From: Roseateles toxinivorans
Lineage (GTDB): Bacteria > Pseudomonadota > Gammaproteobacteria > Burkholderiales > Burkholderiaceae_C
Assembly (NCBI RefSeq): GCF_004362525.1
Contig: NZ_SNXS01000002.1
Location: 496,001 to 560,000 of the forward strand
Reading direction: 5' to 3'
DNA length: 64,000 bases
In this document: in pieces, positions 25,829 to 33,635 of the stretch
How positions within the stretch are numbered: position 1 is the first letter of the stretch
Layout: each line of letters begins with the position of its first letter
The notes under the pieces: generated by a model
Database searches by the model: none
What the model was told of the DNA's origin: nothing
Seen by the model: the letters and a program-made list of their open reading frames with translations, nothing else
Program-made: the position numbers and the translations under genes

Positions 25829-26135
25829 TCTCGACCACGCGCAGCGGCGTGGCACCACAGTTGCACAGCTGATGCCGGGCCCGGGCCGGCACATGCAGGG
25901 TGCAGGGGGCGTGGAATTCCTGCGGTTCCCCGTCCAGCCGCTGCTTGCCGCTGCCGGCCTGCACCAGCAGCACGCGCTCTGCGGCGTGTACCCTGACGTC
26001 GGAGCTGGCCCAGGCATCGAGTTCGATCAGACGCACCTCGAAGCCGGCGCAGCCCAGGTTCGGGCCGGCCACGCATTGGCTGTGCCAGCCGCGGTGCAGC
26101 TCCACGGGCAGGACGGCATGATTGACGATCAGCAT
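25785..26135 (-). CDS. small cupin-fold protein
   Basis: Encodes 116 residues from the ATG at 26135 (MLIVNHAVLPVELHRGWHS). The middle shows a beta-rich cupin pattern: DAWASSDVRVHAAERVLLVQAGSG, then GEPQEFHAPCTLHVPARARHQLCNCG with His at plausible metal positions. Unusually it has six cysteines. The last 44 bp overlap the end of the LytTR gene on the other strand. It is 110 bp downstream of the LuxR/MalT-like gene in the same direction. Possible role as a ligand-binding or isomerase-like cupin; function not assignable. Confidence 0.65.
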   Translation of the reverse strand: MLIVNHAVLPVELHRGWHSQCVAGPNLGCAGFEVRLIELDAWASSDVRVHAAERVLLVQAGSGKQRLDGEPQEFHAPCTLHVPARARHQLCNCGATPLRVVEISAPSCAAPAPCCD

Positions 26136-26245
26136 GGCGGATGTTCGGGGTGTTGGTGCCCGCAGTCTGCGCATTGCTTGACGCTGCCACATCGCCCGAA
26201 AGAACCATGCGGCGCCATTCCAAGGGGTGATCCCTGGTGGCAACC

Positions 26246-28918
26246 CTAGGTCGTCGTGCCTGGCTGCTGCCGGGCGTGCAGCCAGGCAGCAGCCTGGCCG
26301 CGTGAGGACAGGCCCAGCTTGTCGAAGATATTGGCCACATGGCGCTTCACCGTGTGCGGGCTCAAGTCGAAGGCACGGGCGATCAGCTTGTTGCTGTCGC
26401 CGGCGGCGATGCGCTGCAGCACCTCCAGCTCCCTTGTGCTCAGCGCCTGGGCCGCACCCTGGGTCTGCGCCTGGCTCCCCGGCGGCGTGGTGGCGCGCAG
26501 CGCGGCGGTCAGCTCGGCCCAGGTGCGCAGCTGCGCTGCATCGCCCGCCGGCAGGGCACCCTGCCAGTCCTGCTCGGCCAGGCGGGCCAGCACCTGCGGC
26601 CCGGCCATCAGCACGCCGCCGCATTCGCCGCTGCCGCGCACCCGCTCGAATACCGGCGCCAGGTGTTGCGCTGCGTCGGCCCGCCCGGCCGGGCCGACCG
26701 ATTGCAGCAGCGCATCGGCCAGTCGGAGGCGTGTTTCCAGCCCCTGGCCGAACACATCGATATGCTCCTCATGGTTCAGCGCCCGGCGCCAGTGCGTGCA
26801 GGCCTGCTCCAGCCGCCCCTCGGCCATGGCCAGGTGGGCGGGCAGCGTCATCCGCTGATCGACGTCGACGGCCCACTCCGAGGGCGGATAGCTCGCGCGC
26901 AGCACGACGGCCAGGCGCTGCAGGGTGGCGCTGTCTTCGGCAACCACGGCCACGCGGATGGCATGGAACAGAACGAACGCGAGTTGCTGCGGGCGCTTGT
27001 GCTCCGCCTGGCCGGCGCTCATCTGGACGATCAGGCCGGCCATGCAGGCGCTGGCCGCCTCGCGCCGGCCACGCACCGCATGCACCGTGGCCATCAGCAT
27101 GCTGACCATGGCCTGCACATTGGCTGGACGGCCCAGCCAGCGGCAATGCGCTTCGGCCAGTTCGGCCGAGGCCTCGGCCGCCGTCACGTCTCCGGCCCAG
27201 AGCTGCAGCCAGCCGTTGATCATCACATTCACCGCGCCCAGGGCGGTGGTCGAGTCGGGCAGGCGTGCGGCCACGCCATCGACATAGCGCTGCAGCGGCG
27301 CTCGCATGCCCAGGGCGCCCACGAAGGTGGGCAGTGGTGAGCACTCATACCATCGCGCCAGGCTTGGCAGCTGCTCCAGGCCCTCGACGATTTCGCGCCA
27401 CAGCGGGGCGAAGCGATGGCGCTGGCCGTCGCCAAGCGCATGCCAGCAGGCGGCCAGCTGTGCGCGGCAACGGGTCTCGGTGTCGATGGGCTGCCTGATC
27501 AGGGCCTCGTAGGCCGCCCGGGATGCTTGCTCGTCGCCCAGGCCGCTGAGCGCGATCGCGTGATACGACAGCGCACGCAGCTCCAGATTGCGTTCGCCGC
27601 GCCGGGCAAAGCCCTGCACGGCCCGTTGCGTGGCCTCGCACATCGTGGGCCAGTCCCAACGCGCCCAGCCGACCAGGCCGCGCACCAGCTGCAGCAGCGG
27701 CGCCTGGTCGCGAAACTCGGCCGGAAACTGGTCGACAAAGCGCTGCACGGTGGACACGGCCCCCGCCGTCAGCAGCTCGGCGCCGACCTCGCCCAGCACC
27801 TGCTCGGCCTCATCCCAGGCGCCGGCACGCAGCAGATAACCGATGCGGCGGGCGGGGTCGTCGTCGCTGCGCGCGGCGCGCTTGAGCAACTCGACCAGCT
27901 CGCCCGGGCGCTCGCGGCGCAGGCGATCGTCCAGGCAGTCGCGGAAGAGGTCGTGCAGGCTCAAGGTCCGGCCGCTCTCACCGTCCTCATCCAGCACGGT
28001 GACGAACAGGCCGCGCCGCTCGACCTCCTCCAGCAGCAGCGCCGCCTGGGCATCGCCCGAGACGGCGGCGCAGCGTGCCGGCGTGAGCTCGGGCAGCACC
28101 GAGCAGCGCAGCAGGAACAGGCGCAGCGCCTCGGGCATGTCGTCCAGCACCTCGGACGCCATGTAGTCGAACATATGGCGGGTGGTCAAGGTGGCGCCGC
28201 CGCCGCGCTGGCGTGCGCTCAGCGCCAGGCTCAGGCCGGCGGCCCAGCCCTGGGTGCGCTGCAGCAGGCTGTCGGTCTCGGTGGTCTGGTGGCCCGCAAA
28301 GGCGACCAGGTGCTCAACCTCGCCATGGTCGAAGCGCAAGTCCTCCTGGCGGAACTCGGCCAGCTCGCCGGCCGCCCGCCACTTGGCCAGCGGCAGCGGC
28401 GGGTCGACCCGGCTGGAGATCACCAGACCCCAGTGCGGTGGCAGGCGTGCGATCAAGAGCCCCAGCCAATCGAACACGGCCGGGTCCTCGATGCGGTGGG
28501 CATCGTCGATGATGATCAGGCCGCGGGCCACCTCGGTGGCATCCAGCGCATTCAGCAGCTCCGAGGCCAGGGCCTGGCGCGCCGCGCGGCTGCCATCCTG
28601 CATGGCCACCATCGCCTCGGGCGAGCTGCGCCAGGGCAGGTCGAAAGGGTCCAGCGCGGCCACCAGGCAGGCCGCCAGGCGATTCAGGTCGTCATCGGCA
28701 TCGGCCGCCACCCAGGCCAGGGCGGTGCTGGCGGGCAGGTTTGCGATCTGCTGCGTCAGCGCCGCGGTCTTGCCAAAACCGGCCGGCGCCGAAAGCAGCA
28801 CCAGGCGGCAGCTGGCCAGCGCCGCGGCCAGGGGCTGGTCCAGCCGGCTGCGCGCGATCAGCCCCGGCCGTGGGCGGGGCGGCTGGATCTTGACGCGGGC
28901 AAAGGTCGAGGTCTGCAT
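26246..28918 (-). CDS. MalT-like LuxR-family ATP-dependent regulator
   Basis: Encodes 890 residues. The N terminus holds a STAND-type NTPase: Walker A LLSAPAGFGKTAAL, Walker B GLIIIDDAHRIED, and the VISSRVDPPLPLAKWRA sensor. A long helical-repeat region follows (about 350-800), then a C-terminal LuxR helix-turn-helix, LSTRELEVLQRIAAGDSNKLIA...SPHTVKRHVANIF. MalT-type activators oligomerise with ATP and an inducer to turn on catabolic or enzyme genes. It is 31 bp downstream of a TetR gene and probably co-transcribed. The target is unknown; the cupin gene downstream is one candidate. Confidence 0.92.
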   Translation of the reverse strand: MQTSTFARVKIQPPRPRPGLIARSRLDQPLAAALASCRLVLLSAPAGFGKTAALTQQIANLPASTALAWVAADADDDLNRLAACLVAALDPFDLPWRSSPEAMVAMQDGSRAARQALASELLNALDATEVARGLIIIDDAHRIEDPAVFDWLGLLIARLPPHWGLVISSRVDPPLPLAKWRAAGELAEFRQEDLRFDHGEVEHLVAFAGHQTTETDSLLQRTQGWAAGLSLALSARQRGGGATLTTRHMFDYMASEVLDDMPEALRLFLLRCSVLPELTPARCAAVSGDAQAALLLEEVERRGLFVTVLDEDGESGRTLSLHDLFRDCLDDRLRRERPGELVELLKRAARSDDDPARRIGYLLRAGAWDEAEQVLGEVGAELLTAGAVSTVQRFVDQFPAEFRDQAPLLQLVRGLVGWARWDWPTMCEATQRAVQGFARRGERNLELRALSYHAIALSGLGDEQASRAAYEALIRQPIDTETRCRAQLAACWHALGDGQRHRFAPLWREIVEGLEQLPSLARWYECSPLPTFVGALGMRAPLQRYVDGVAARLPDSTTALGAVNVMINGWLQLWAGDVTAAEASAELAEAHCRWLGRPANVQAMVSMLMATVHAVRGRREAASACMAGLIVQMSAGQAEHKRPQQLAFVLFHAIRVAVVAEDSATLQRLAVVLRASYPPSEWAVDVDQRMTLPAHLAMAEGRLEQACTHWRRALNHEEHIDVFGQGLETRLRLADALLQSVGPAGRADAAQHLAPVFERVRGSGECGGVLMAGPQVLARLAEQDWQGALPAGDAAQLRTWAELTAALRATTPPGSQAQTQGAAQALSTRELEVLQRIAAGDSNKLIARAFDLSPHTVKRHVANIFDKLGLSSRGQAAAWLHARQQPGTTT

Positions 28919-28949
28919 CGGCGGGCTGCTGTTTTCAAGCAGTTTAAGT

Positions 28950-29579
28950 TCAACCGGCGATGCGCAGGCCGGCCAGCGCCTGCGTCAGCAACTGCTTGAC
29001 AAAGGCGGCGTCCAGCGGCGCGTGGCCCAGCAGCAGGCGGAAGAACAGCGGGCCGTAGAGCAGGTCCAGGGTCACGTCCAGGTCCAGACCCTCGCGCAGC
29101 TCGCCCCGCTGCAGCGCCTCCTGAAGCAAGACCCGGCCCTCCTCACGCCGCGCCAGCACGAAATGGTTGCGGAAGGCCTTGGACAGCTCGGTGTTCGGGT
29201 CCGAGGCGGCAATCATGCTGGCCACGCTGCGGCCCCTGGGGCTGCCGAAGGTGTCGGCAATGCCCTGCATCTGCTGGGCCAACGCGGCCTGCAAGGTGCG
29301 CGTGCGCTTCGAGGTGGGCAGTGCCGCGGCAGGGTGCTGGGCCTCCATCAACGCCGCCATGGCCACCGCATGGCGGTCGGGCCACCAGCGATAGACCGTT
29401 GGCTTGCCGACACCGGCGCGTGCCGCCACCGCCTCCATCGTCACGCCGGACGGGCCCAGCTGGTCCATCAGCTCGCGGGCGGCCTTCAGGATGGCATCGC
29501 GCGAGGCCAGACTGCGCGGGCGGCCGCGGGCTCGGGGCCTGGCCTCCTCCGCATCAGCGGGCTTGACGGTCGTTGTCAT
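28950..29579 (-). CDS. TetR-family transcriptional regulator
   Basis: Encodes 209 residues. The N-terminal helix-turn-helix reads SRDAILKAARELMDQLGPSGVTMEAVAARAGVGKPTVYRWWPDRHAVAMA, followed by an all-helical ligand domain of the TetR_C_33-like kind (PRGRSVASMIAASDP). A basic, arginine-rich N-terminal tail precedes the HTH. The gene is divergent from a VOC protein, with 54 bp between starts. It probably represses that gene and itself. Confidence 0.92.
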   Translation of the reverse strand: MTTTVKPADAEEARPRARGRPRSLASRDAILKAARELMDQLGPSGVTMEAVAARAGVGKPTVYRWWPDRHAVAMAALMEAQHPAAALPTSKRTRTLQAALAQQMQGIADTFGSPRGRSVASMIAASDPNTELSKAFRNHFVLARREEGRVLLQEALQRGELREGLDLDVTLDLLYGPLFFRLLLGHAPLDAAFVKQLLTQALAGLRIAG

Positions 29580-29582
29580 TTA

Positions 29583-29613
29583 TGGAACGATACGTAACGT
29601 AATTCATATTCCA
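29583..29613. promoter_or_regulatory. candidate TetR operator between divergent genes
   Basis: The 54-bp divergent spacer contains the palindrome TACGTA followed by a repeated ACGTA, bordered by TGGAA and TTCCA arms. It is AT-rich compared with its surroundings. Its position supports TetR binding, but the symmetry is imperfect. Confidence 0.3.
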
Positions 29614-29633
29614 CAGTTTACCAAGGAGCGAAC

Positions 29634-30092
29634 ATGACAGCTGCCCGCACAGTGCCCTCCGGTTGCCTGAAGCCCTATCTGGTCGTGGCCGACGCCGCCC
29701 GCGCTATTCGCTTCTACGTACAGGCCTTCGGCGCCACCGAGTCCTTCCGCCTGGCCGAGCCGAGCGGCAAGATCGGCCATGCCGAGCTGCGCATAGGCGA
29801 CAGCGAGTTCATGCTGGCCGACGAATACCCCGACTTCGGCGCGCTGGGGCCGGTGAGCGTCGGCGGCACACCGGTGGCCATCCATCTGTATGTGGCCGAT
29901 GCCGACGCGACGATGGCCCGTGCCGAGGCACTGGGCGCCACCACGCTTCGCGCCGCCAAGGACGAGTTCTACGGCGACCGCTGCGGCATGCTGACCGACC
30001 CTTTCGGCCACCGCTGGCATATCGCCACCCGGCTGCAGGAGGTGACTCCCGAGGAGATGCAGCGGCGCTGGAGCGAGGCGCTGGCGGGCTGA
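29634..30092 (+). CDS. VOC-family (PhnB/glyoxalase-like) protein
   Basis: Encodes 152 residues, preceded by AAGGAG. LKPYLVVADAARAIRFYVQAFGATESFRLAEPSGKIGHAELRIGDSEFMLADEYP and DPFGHRWHIATRLQEVTPEEM are characteristic of the PhnB-like VOC subfamily. The fold pairs two beta-alpha-beta-beta-beta units and often binds a metal. It is divergent from a TetR regulator, suggesting induction by a small molecule that it may detoxify or modify. Confidence 0.88.
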   Translation: MTAARTVPSGCLKPYLVVADAARAIRFYVQAFGATESFRLAEPSGKIGHAELRIGDSEFMLADEYPDFGALGPVSVGGTPVAIHLYVADADATMARAEALGATTLRAAKDEFYGDRCGMLTDPFGHRWHIATRLQEVTPEEMQRRWSEALAG

Positions 30093-30099
30093 GTGTCCA

Positions 30100-30666
30100 T
30101 CACTTCTCGGCCACGGCCTCGACCTGTATACGCAGATCCACGTCCATCTTGAAGCCGTAGTCCTTGCCCGCAGCGAGGCCGAATTCGTCGCGCCTGAAGC
30201 TGCCGGCCGCATCAGCGCCGCAGAGCTCGCGCTTGTGCAGCGGGTGCGGGATGCACTTGAGCGAGTGGATCGTCAGCGTCACCGGCCGGGTGACGCCGTG
30301 CAGCGTCAGCTCGCCCACCAGCTGCGCCGGCAGCGCACCCTCGAAGCGCCCCTTGTAGGTCGCCCGGGGAAACTTCTTCACGTTGAAGAATTGCTCGCCG
30401 CGGCCCCAGGCGTTGAGCGCGTCGTGGCCGAAATCGATGCTGGCGAGGTCGATCGTGATGTCCACCGTGCCCGCGGCGGTGTCCTTGTCATAGACCACGC
30501 TGCCGCTGCTCTTGTTCATCTTGCCGCGCCAGACCGAGATGCCCATGTGGTCGGCCTCGAAGCTCGGGAAGGTGTGCTGCGGGTCGATCTTGTAGCTGAC
30601 CGGCGCCGCCTGAACGGTTGCAGCTGCGATCAGAGAAGCAAGGGTGGAAAGGCTTTGGGATTTCAT
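30100..30666 (-). CDS. YceI-family periplasmic lipid-binding protein
   Basis: Encodes 188 residues from the ATG at 30666. A signal peptide (MKSQSLSTLASLIAAATVQAA) precedes the YceI lipocalin-like domain: YKIDPQHTFPSFEADHMGISVWRGKMNKSSGSVVYD, FFNVKKFPRATYKGRF and GELTLHGVTRPVTLTI. Members bind polyprenoid or amphiphilic molecules in the periplasm. The 3' end is 7 bp from the convergent VOC gene. Confidence 0.92.
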   Translation of the reverse strand: MKSQSLSTLASLIAAATVQAAPVSYKIDPQHTFPSFEADHMGISVWRGKMNKSSGSVVYDKDTAAGTVDITIDLASIDFGHDALNAWGRGEQFFNVKKFPRATYKGRFEGALPAQLVGELTLHGVTRPVTLTIHSLKCIPHPLHKRELCGADAAGSFRRDEFGLAAGKDYGFKMDVDLRIQVEAVAEK

Positions 30667-30766
30667 GCAGGCTCCAGAGGGGCGAAGAGCGCGATAGCCG
30701 CGCGTTGTCACGACGAACCATAGCCCGGGAAATCGACAGATCCGCCGATCTCTCGAAATGCCGGGC

Positions 30767-31159
30767 CTAGCGAGACGCCTTCGTTGGATCGCCGACGGCG
30801 AGATTCAGTCGCGCCGCCTCCTCGACGAGTTGCACGACGGTTTCGCGCAGCAGGGGCGTGTCCGGGCGCAGCTCCAAGGTGGCCAGCTCGTACTTGCCGC
30901 CCGGCTTCAACCGCGGCTCGATGTGCCACAGCCGCTTGCCACGGAAGAAGGCGAACAACACCCGCGTCGGTTCGGCGCGGATGATCAGCACCGGGCCGTT
31001 GTTGATATAGACCAGATGGCCCAACTTCAGCCGTTCCTGAAGCTCGGGCGCCGTGGCGTGCACGGTGTCGCGCAGCGCCTCGGCGAAGCTCTTCTGCCAG
31101 CCGGCGAGGCAGGCGATGTATTCGTCGGGCGTGGTGGCCGAGGTCAGTATCATGTTCAT
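30767..31159 (-). CDS. DUF1801-domain protein (first of two)
   Basis: Encodes 130 residues from the ATG at 31159, with AGGA upstream. WQKSFAEALRDTVHATAPELQERLKLGHLVYINNGPVLIIRAEPTRVLFAFFRGKRLWH follows the DUF1801 (YdhG-like) pattern: a helical N-terminal part, then a small beta sheet. Function is unknown. It is the last gene of the long minus-strand run and lies 17 bp after a GFA-family gene. A second DUF1801 gene is at 31576. Confidence 0.78.
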   Translation of the reverse strand: MNMILTSATTPDEYIACLAGWQKSFAEALRDTVHATAPELQERLKLGHLVYINNGPVLIIRAEPTRVLFAFFRGKRLWHIEPRLKPGGKYELATLELRPDTPLLRETVVQLVEEAARLNLAVGDPTKASR

Positions 31160-31176
31160 CGGACCGTCCTCTGCGC

Positions 31177-31566
31177 CTAGAACCAATAGTCGGCGACGCA
31201 TCGGCCGTCGCGCGGCAGATCATCAAAGGTGTCCAGCCCGTCGAAATGGTCGATGGGTACCTGGGCAATGGGCCCAGGTTCGGTCAGCCGCAGATTGACG
31301 GCAATCCGTCGGCGCCCGTCCTCGCCCTGGGTCTGCGCCCGCCAGTGGGACACGCAGCCGCAGCTCGGGCAGAAGTGGAACTCGATCGTCTTGCCGCGCA
31401 CATAGGCCCGGGTCGGCCCCGAGACATGGATGCCCTCGCCTTCGTAGTCATAGGCCCACAAGGTGCCGTAGCGGCGACAGACCGTGCAGTTGCAGGCCGT
31501 CGCCCCCTCAGGAATGCCCCTGAATGACCAGTTGACTGCGCCGCAGTGACAAGAGCCGTGGATCAT
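31177..31566 (-). CDS. GFA/CENP-V family zinc protein
   Basis: Encodes 129 residues. The zinc ligands are visible as SCHCGAV, ACNCTVCRRYG and FHFCPSCGCVSHW, the standard CxC...CxxC...CxxC layout of the glutathione-dependent formaldehyde-activating (GFA) fold. Most members have no proven glutathione or formaldehyde activity. It sits between two DUF1801 genes in a tight minus-strand series. A second GFA protein is encoded at 40126. Confidence 0.88.
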   Translation of the reverse strand: MIHGSCHCGAVNWSFRGIPEGATACNCTVCRRYGTLWAYDYEGEGIHVSGPTRAYVRGKTIEFHFCPSCGCVSHWRAQTQGEDGRRRIAVNLRLTEPGPIAQVPIDHFDGLDTFDDLPRDGRCVADYWF

Positions 31567-31575
31567 TGAGATCTC

Positions 31576-31938
31576 CTAGCCAGAGTTTTTCGCCGCCTCC
31601 AGTGCGAGCGGCAGGTAGCGGGCAAGCTGCTTGGCTTCAATGTCGGGAGAAGTCAGCAGCTTGATGTGGCGACGGAATATTCCACCACCTTCGAGATGGC
31701 CGAATGGATCGTCGATCGCCGCCCCATGGCCGAACTCGACAGTGACATGCTCCTTGTAGACGAACACCCCGCAGAACTGAACGCCCGAGGCGAACAGGAT
31801 GCCGCCGTACTTGACCTCTTCCGCAAAGGGCTTGAAGTGCTGCTTCACCAGGGCGCGGACGGCCGCGGCGATCTGGTAGCGCTCCTCGCTCAGGAGGCGG
31901 ATGTCGGCGAGCAGGGTGTCGACGGATTTGGTCGGCAT
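31576..31938 (-). CDS. DUF1801-domain protein (second of two)
   Basis: Encodes 120 residues: SVDTLLADIRLLSEERYQIAAAVRALVKQHFKPFAEEVKYGGILFASGVQFCGVFVYKEHVTVEFGHGAAI. This matches the DUF1801 fold with its conserved EEVKYGG-like strand and a central FCGVF. Function is unknown. It starts 2 bp after the GNAT stop and ends 9 bp before GFA, so it is clearly in the same transcript. Confidence 0.82.
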   Translation of the reverse strand: MPTKSVDTLLADIRLLSEERYQIAAAVRALVKQHFKPFAEEVKYGGILFASGVQFCGVFVYKEHVTVEFGHGAAIDDPFGHLEGGGIFRRHIKLLTSPDIEAKQLARYLPLALEAAKNSG

Positions 31939-31940
31939 GT

Positions 31941-32498
31941 TCAGGTCTCCGCGTGTGCTTCAAAGTGCAAGAGGTCGAACCATGAGTCGCCAAGCTGAAA
32001 GCAGCGCCTGGAATACCCGAACTGGACGAAGCCATTGGCAACCAGCACCTTGATCGAAGCCGGATTTTCCGACCGGCAGGTGGCCTCTATCCGATGCAAG
32101 GAGAGCGCCGAAAATGCCTGCTCTTTTGCCAGGCGCACGGCCGCCTTGGCAAGGCCCCGCCCATTGTGGTCGGCGCCCACCCGATAGCCCAGTGACGCGC
32201 AGTGATAGTGCGCCCGCCTCACTTGCGTCAGATTGACGCGGGCGACAAGAACACCGTTGTCTCGCAGCAGATACTGATGGGCAAGGTCGCGCGCCGCATC
32301 TTGCAGCGCCGCCTCAATCGCAGCAGCAACGCCACCGGGTGCGTAGTAAGCAGCAGGTCGGGCGTTGATCCAGCTTTCAAAGAACGCGCGGTTGCGAAAT
32401 TCGAAGTCGGTCAGTTCGTCAAGGTCGGTCGGGGCGACGGCGGAGAGACTCAGTGCGGGCATAGCACAGACTTCAGGTTGAAGCGGGGCCGTAGACAT
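31941..32498 (-). CDS. GNAT-family N-acetyltransferase (RimJ/RimL type)
   Basis: Encodes 185 residues from the ATG at 32498. It contains LSAVAPTDLDELTDFEFRNRAFFESWINARP, GYRVGADHNGRGLAKAAVRLAKE (acetyl-CoA pyrophosphate-binding loop) and LHRIEATCRSENPASIKVLVANGFVQFGYSRRCF, the hallmarks of RimJ-type enzymes that acetylate N-terminal or small-molecule amines. The start overlaps the desaturase stop in a TGATG junction, so translation is coupled. A later ATG at 32462 is possible. Confidence 0.9.
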   Translation of the reverse strand: MSTAPLQPEVCAMPALSLSAVAPTDLDELTDFEFRNRAFFESWINARPAAYYAPGGVAAAIEAALQDAARDLAHQYLLRDNGVLVARVNLTQVRRAHYHCASLGYRVGADHNGRGLAKAAVRLAKEQAFSALSLHRIEATCRSENPASIKVLVANGFVQFGYSRRCFQLGDSWFDLLHFEAHAET

Positions 32499-33625
32499 CA
32501 GCCCTTCCACGTGAACGGAAACAGCAGCTGTTTCCAGAACCCATTGGGCATGTAGTCTCCCACCACCCCGTACTGCTTGGGCCAGGCACGCTCCGCTTGC
32601 ACAGCGGTGCCGAAGAGGTGGTCCAGGAAGGCGTAGTGGGCGGCGTAGTTCTTGTCGATCGCCTCGTCGTCCTGCGAGTGGTGCCAGTGGTGGAAGTTCG
32701 GGGTGACGATCACATAGCGCAGCGGCCCCAGGCGCACGCTGACGTTGGCGTGGTTGAACACCGCCTGGAAGCCGACGATGACGATATAGGTGTCAATCAC
32801 TTCCTTGCTGAAGCCCAGCACGAAGATGGGTGCCAGCACCATGGTGCGTGTGATGATGACCTCCAGGATGTGCTGGCGCGAGCCTGCCAGCCAGTCCATG
32901 TGCTTGGCGCTGTGGTGCACCGCGTGCAGGCGCCACAGCAGGGGCACCTCGTGATAGGCGCGGTGGGTCCAGTACTGAACCAGGTCGGCGACCAGCACGA
33001 TCAGGAGCACGGCGACGATGAAGGGCAGGTCGCGCACCCAGGCCTGGATGCCGTCCTTGGCCGCCCAACCGAACAGCTTGTGCACGAACAGATTGGTGGC
33101 CAGCAGCACGAAGCCGACGACCATGTGGTTGACGATGAAGTGGTGGAAGTCGGTCTGCCACTCGGGACGGAACACCGGCTGGTCGCGGCGCAGCGCGAAC
33201 AGCTTTTCGATGAAGACGAAGATCAGCGTCGAGCCCAGCAGGTCGAGGATGAACCAGTCTAGGCCGATGTAGGGCGTGTTGTCCGGGAAGTCGTTGACCG
33301 GCACCTTGTGGCCGCCCAGCGCCAAGGTCAGGCCGATCAGGGCGAATGCGGCCGCCGACAGCCAGCGCATGCGGCCGAAGGCGATATTGAACAGCGCGAT
33401 GCCGCCCGATACCACCAGCGACCAGTACATGAGGATGCGCAACACATCGACGTTATAGGACTTGCGCAGCTGCGGCGTGGTCAGGTACTCGGGGAAGTGA
33501 AAGGCCAGCACGCCCAGAAAGCAGAGTATGGCCAGTGTCAGCGCGATCACGCCCGAGACCAGGCCATGGCCGCGCTGCATCGCGCCATGGGACTCGGTCA
33601 GCTGGTTCAGTTTGTCCAACATCAT
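32498..33625 (-). CDS. sterol desaturase/fatty acid hydroxylase superfamily membrane protein
   Basis: Encodes about 375 residues; two ATGs at 33625 and 33622 follow GGAG. Six or so membrane segments and the di-iron histidine clusters HRAYHE, HAVHHS and HHWHH are visible (YWTHRAYHEVPLLWRLHAVHHSAKHMDW; NFHHWHHSQDDEAIDKNYAAHY). These are the family's metal ligands. The substrate is unknown; the adjacent acyltransferase fusion suggests a membrane lipid. It starts 10 bp after that gene. Confidence 0.9.
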   Translation of the reverse strand: MMLDKLNQLTESHGAMQRGHGLVSGVIALTLAILCFLGVLAFHFPEYLTTPQLRKSYNVDVLRILMYWSLVVSGGIALFNIAFGRMRWLSAAAFALIGLTLALGGHKVPVNDFPDNTPYIGLDWFILDLLGSTLIFVFIEKLFALRRDQPVFRPEWQTDFHHFIVNHMVVGFVLLATNLFVHKLFGWAAKDGIQAWVRDLPFIVAVLLIVLVADLVQYWTHRAYHEVPLLWRLHAVHHSAKHMDWLAGSRQHILEVIITRTMVLAPIFVLGFSKEVIDTYIVIVGFQAVFNHANVSVRLGPLRYVIVTPNFHHWHHSQDDEAIDKNYAAHYAFLDHLFGTAVQAERAWPKQYGVVGDYMPNGFWKQLLFPFTWKG

Positions 33626-33635
33626 GGGTCTCCGA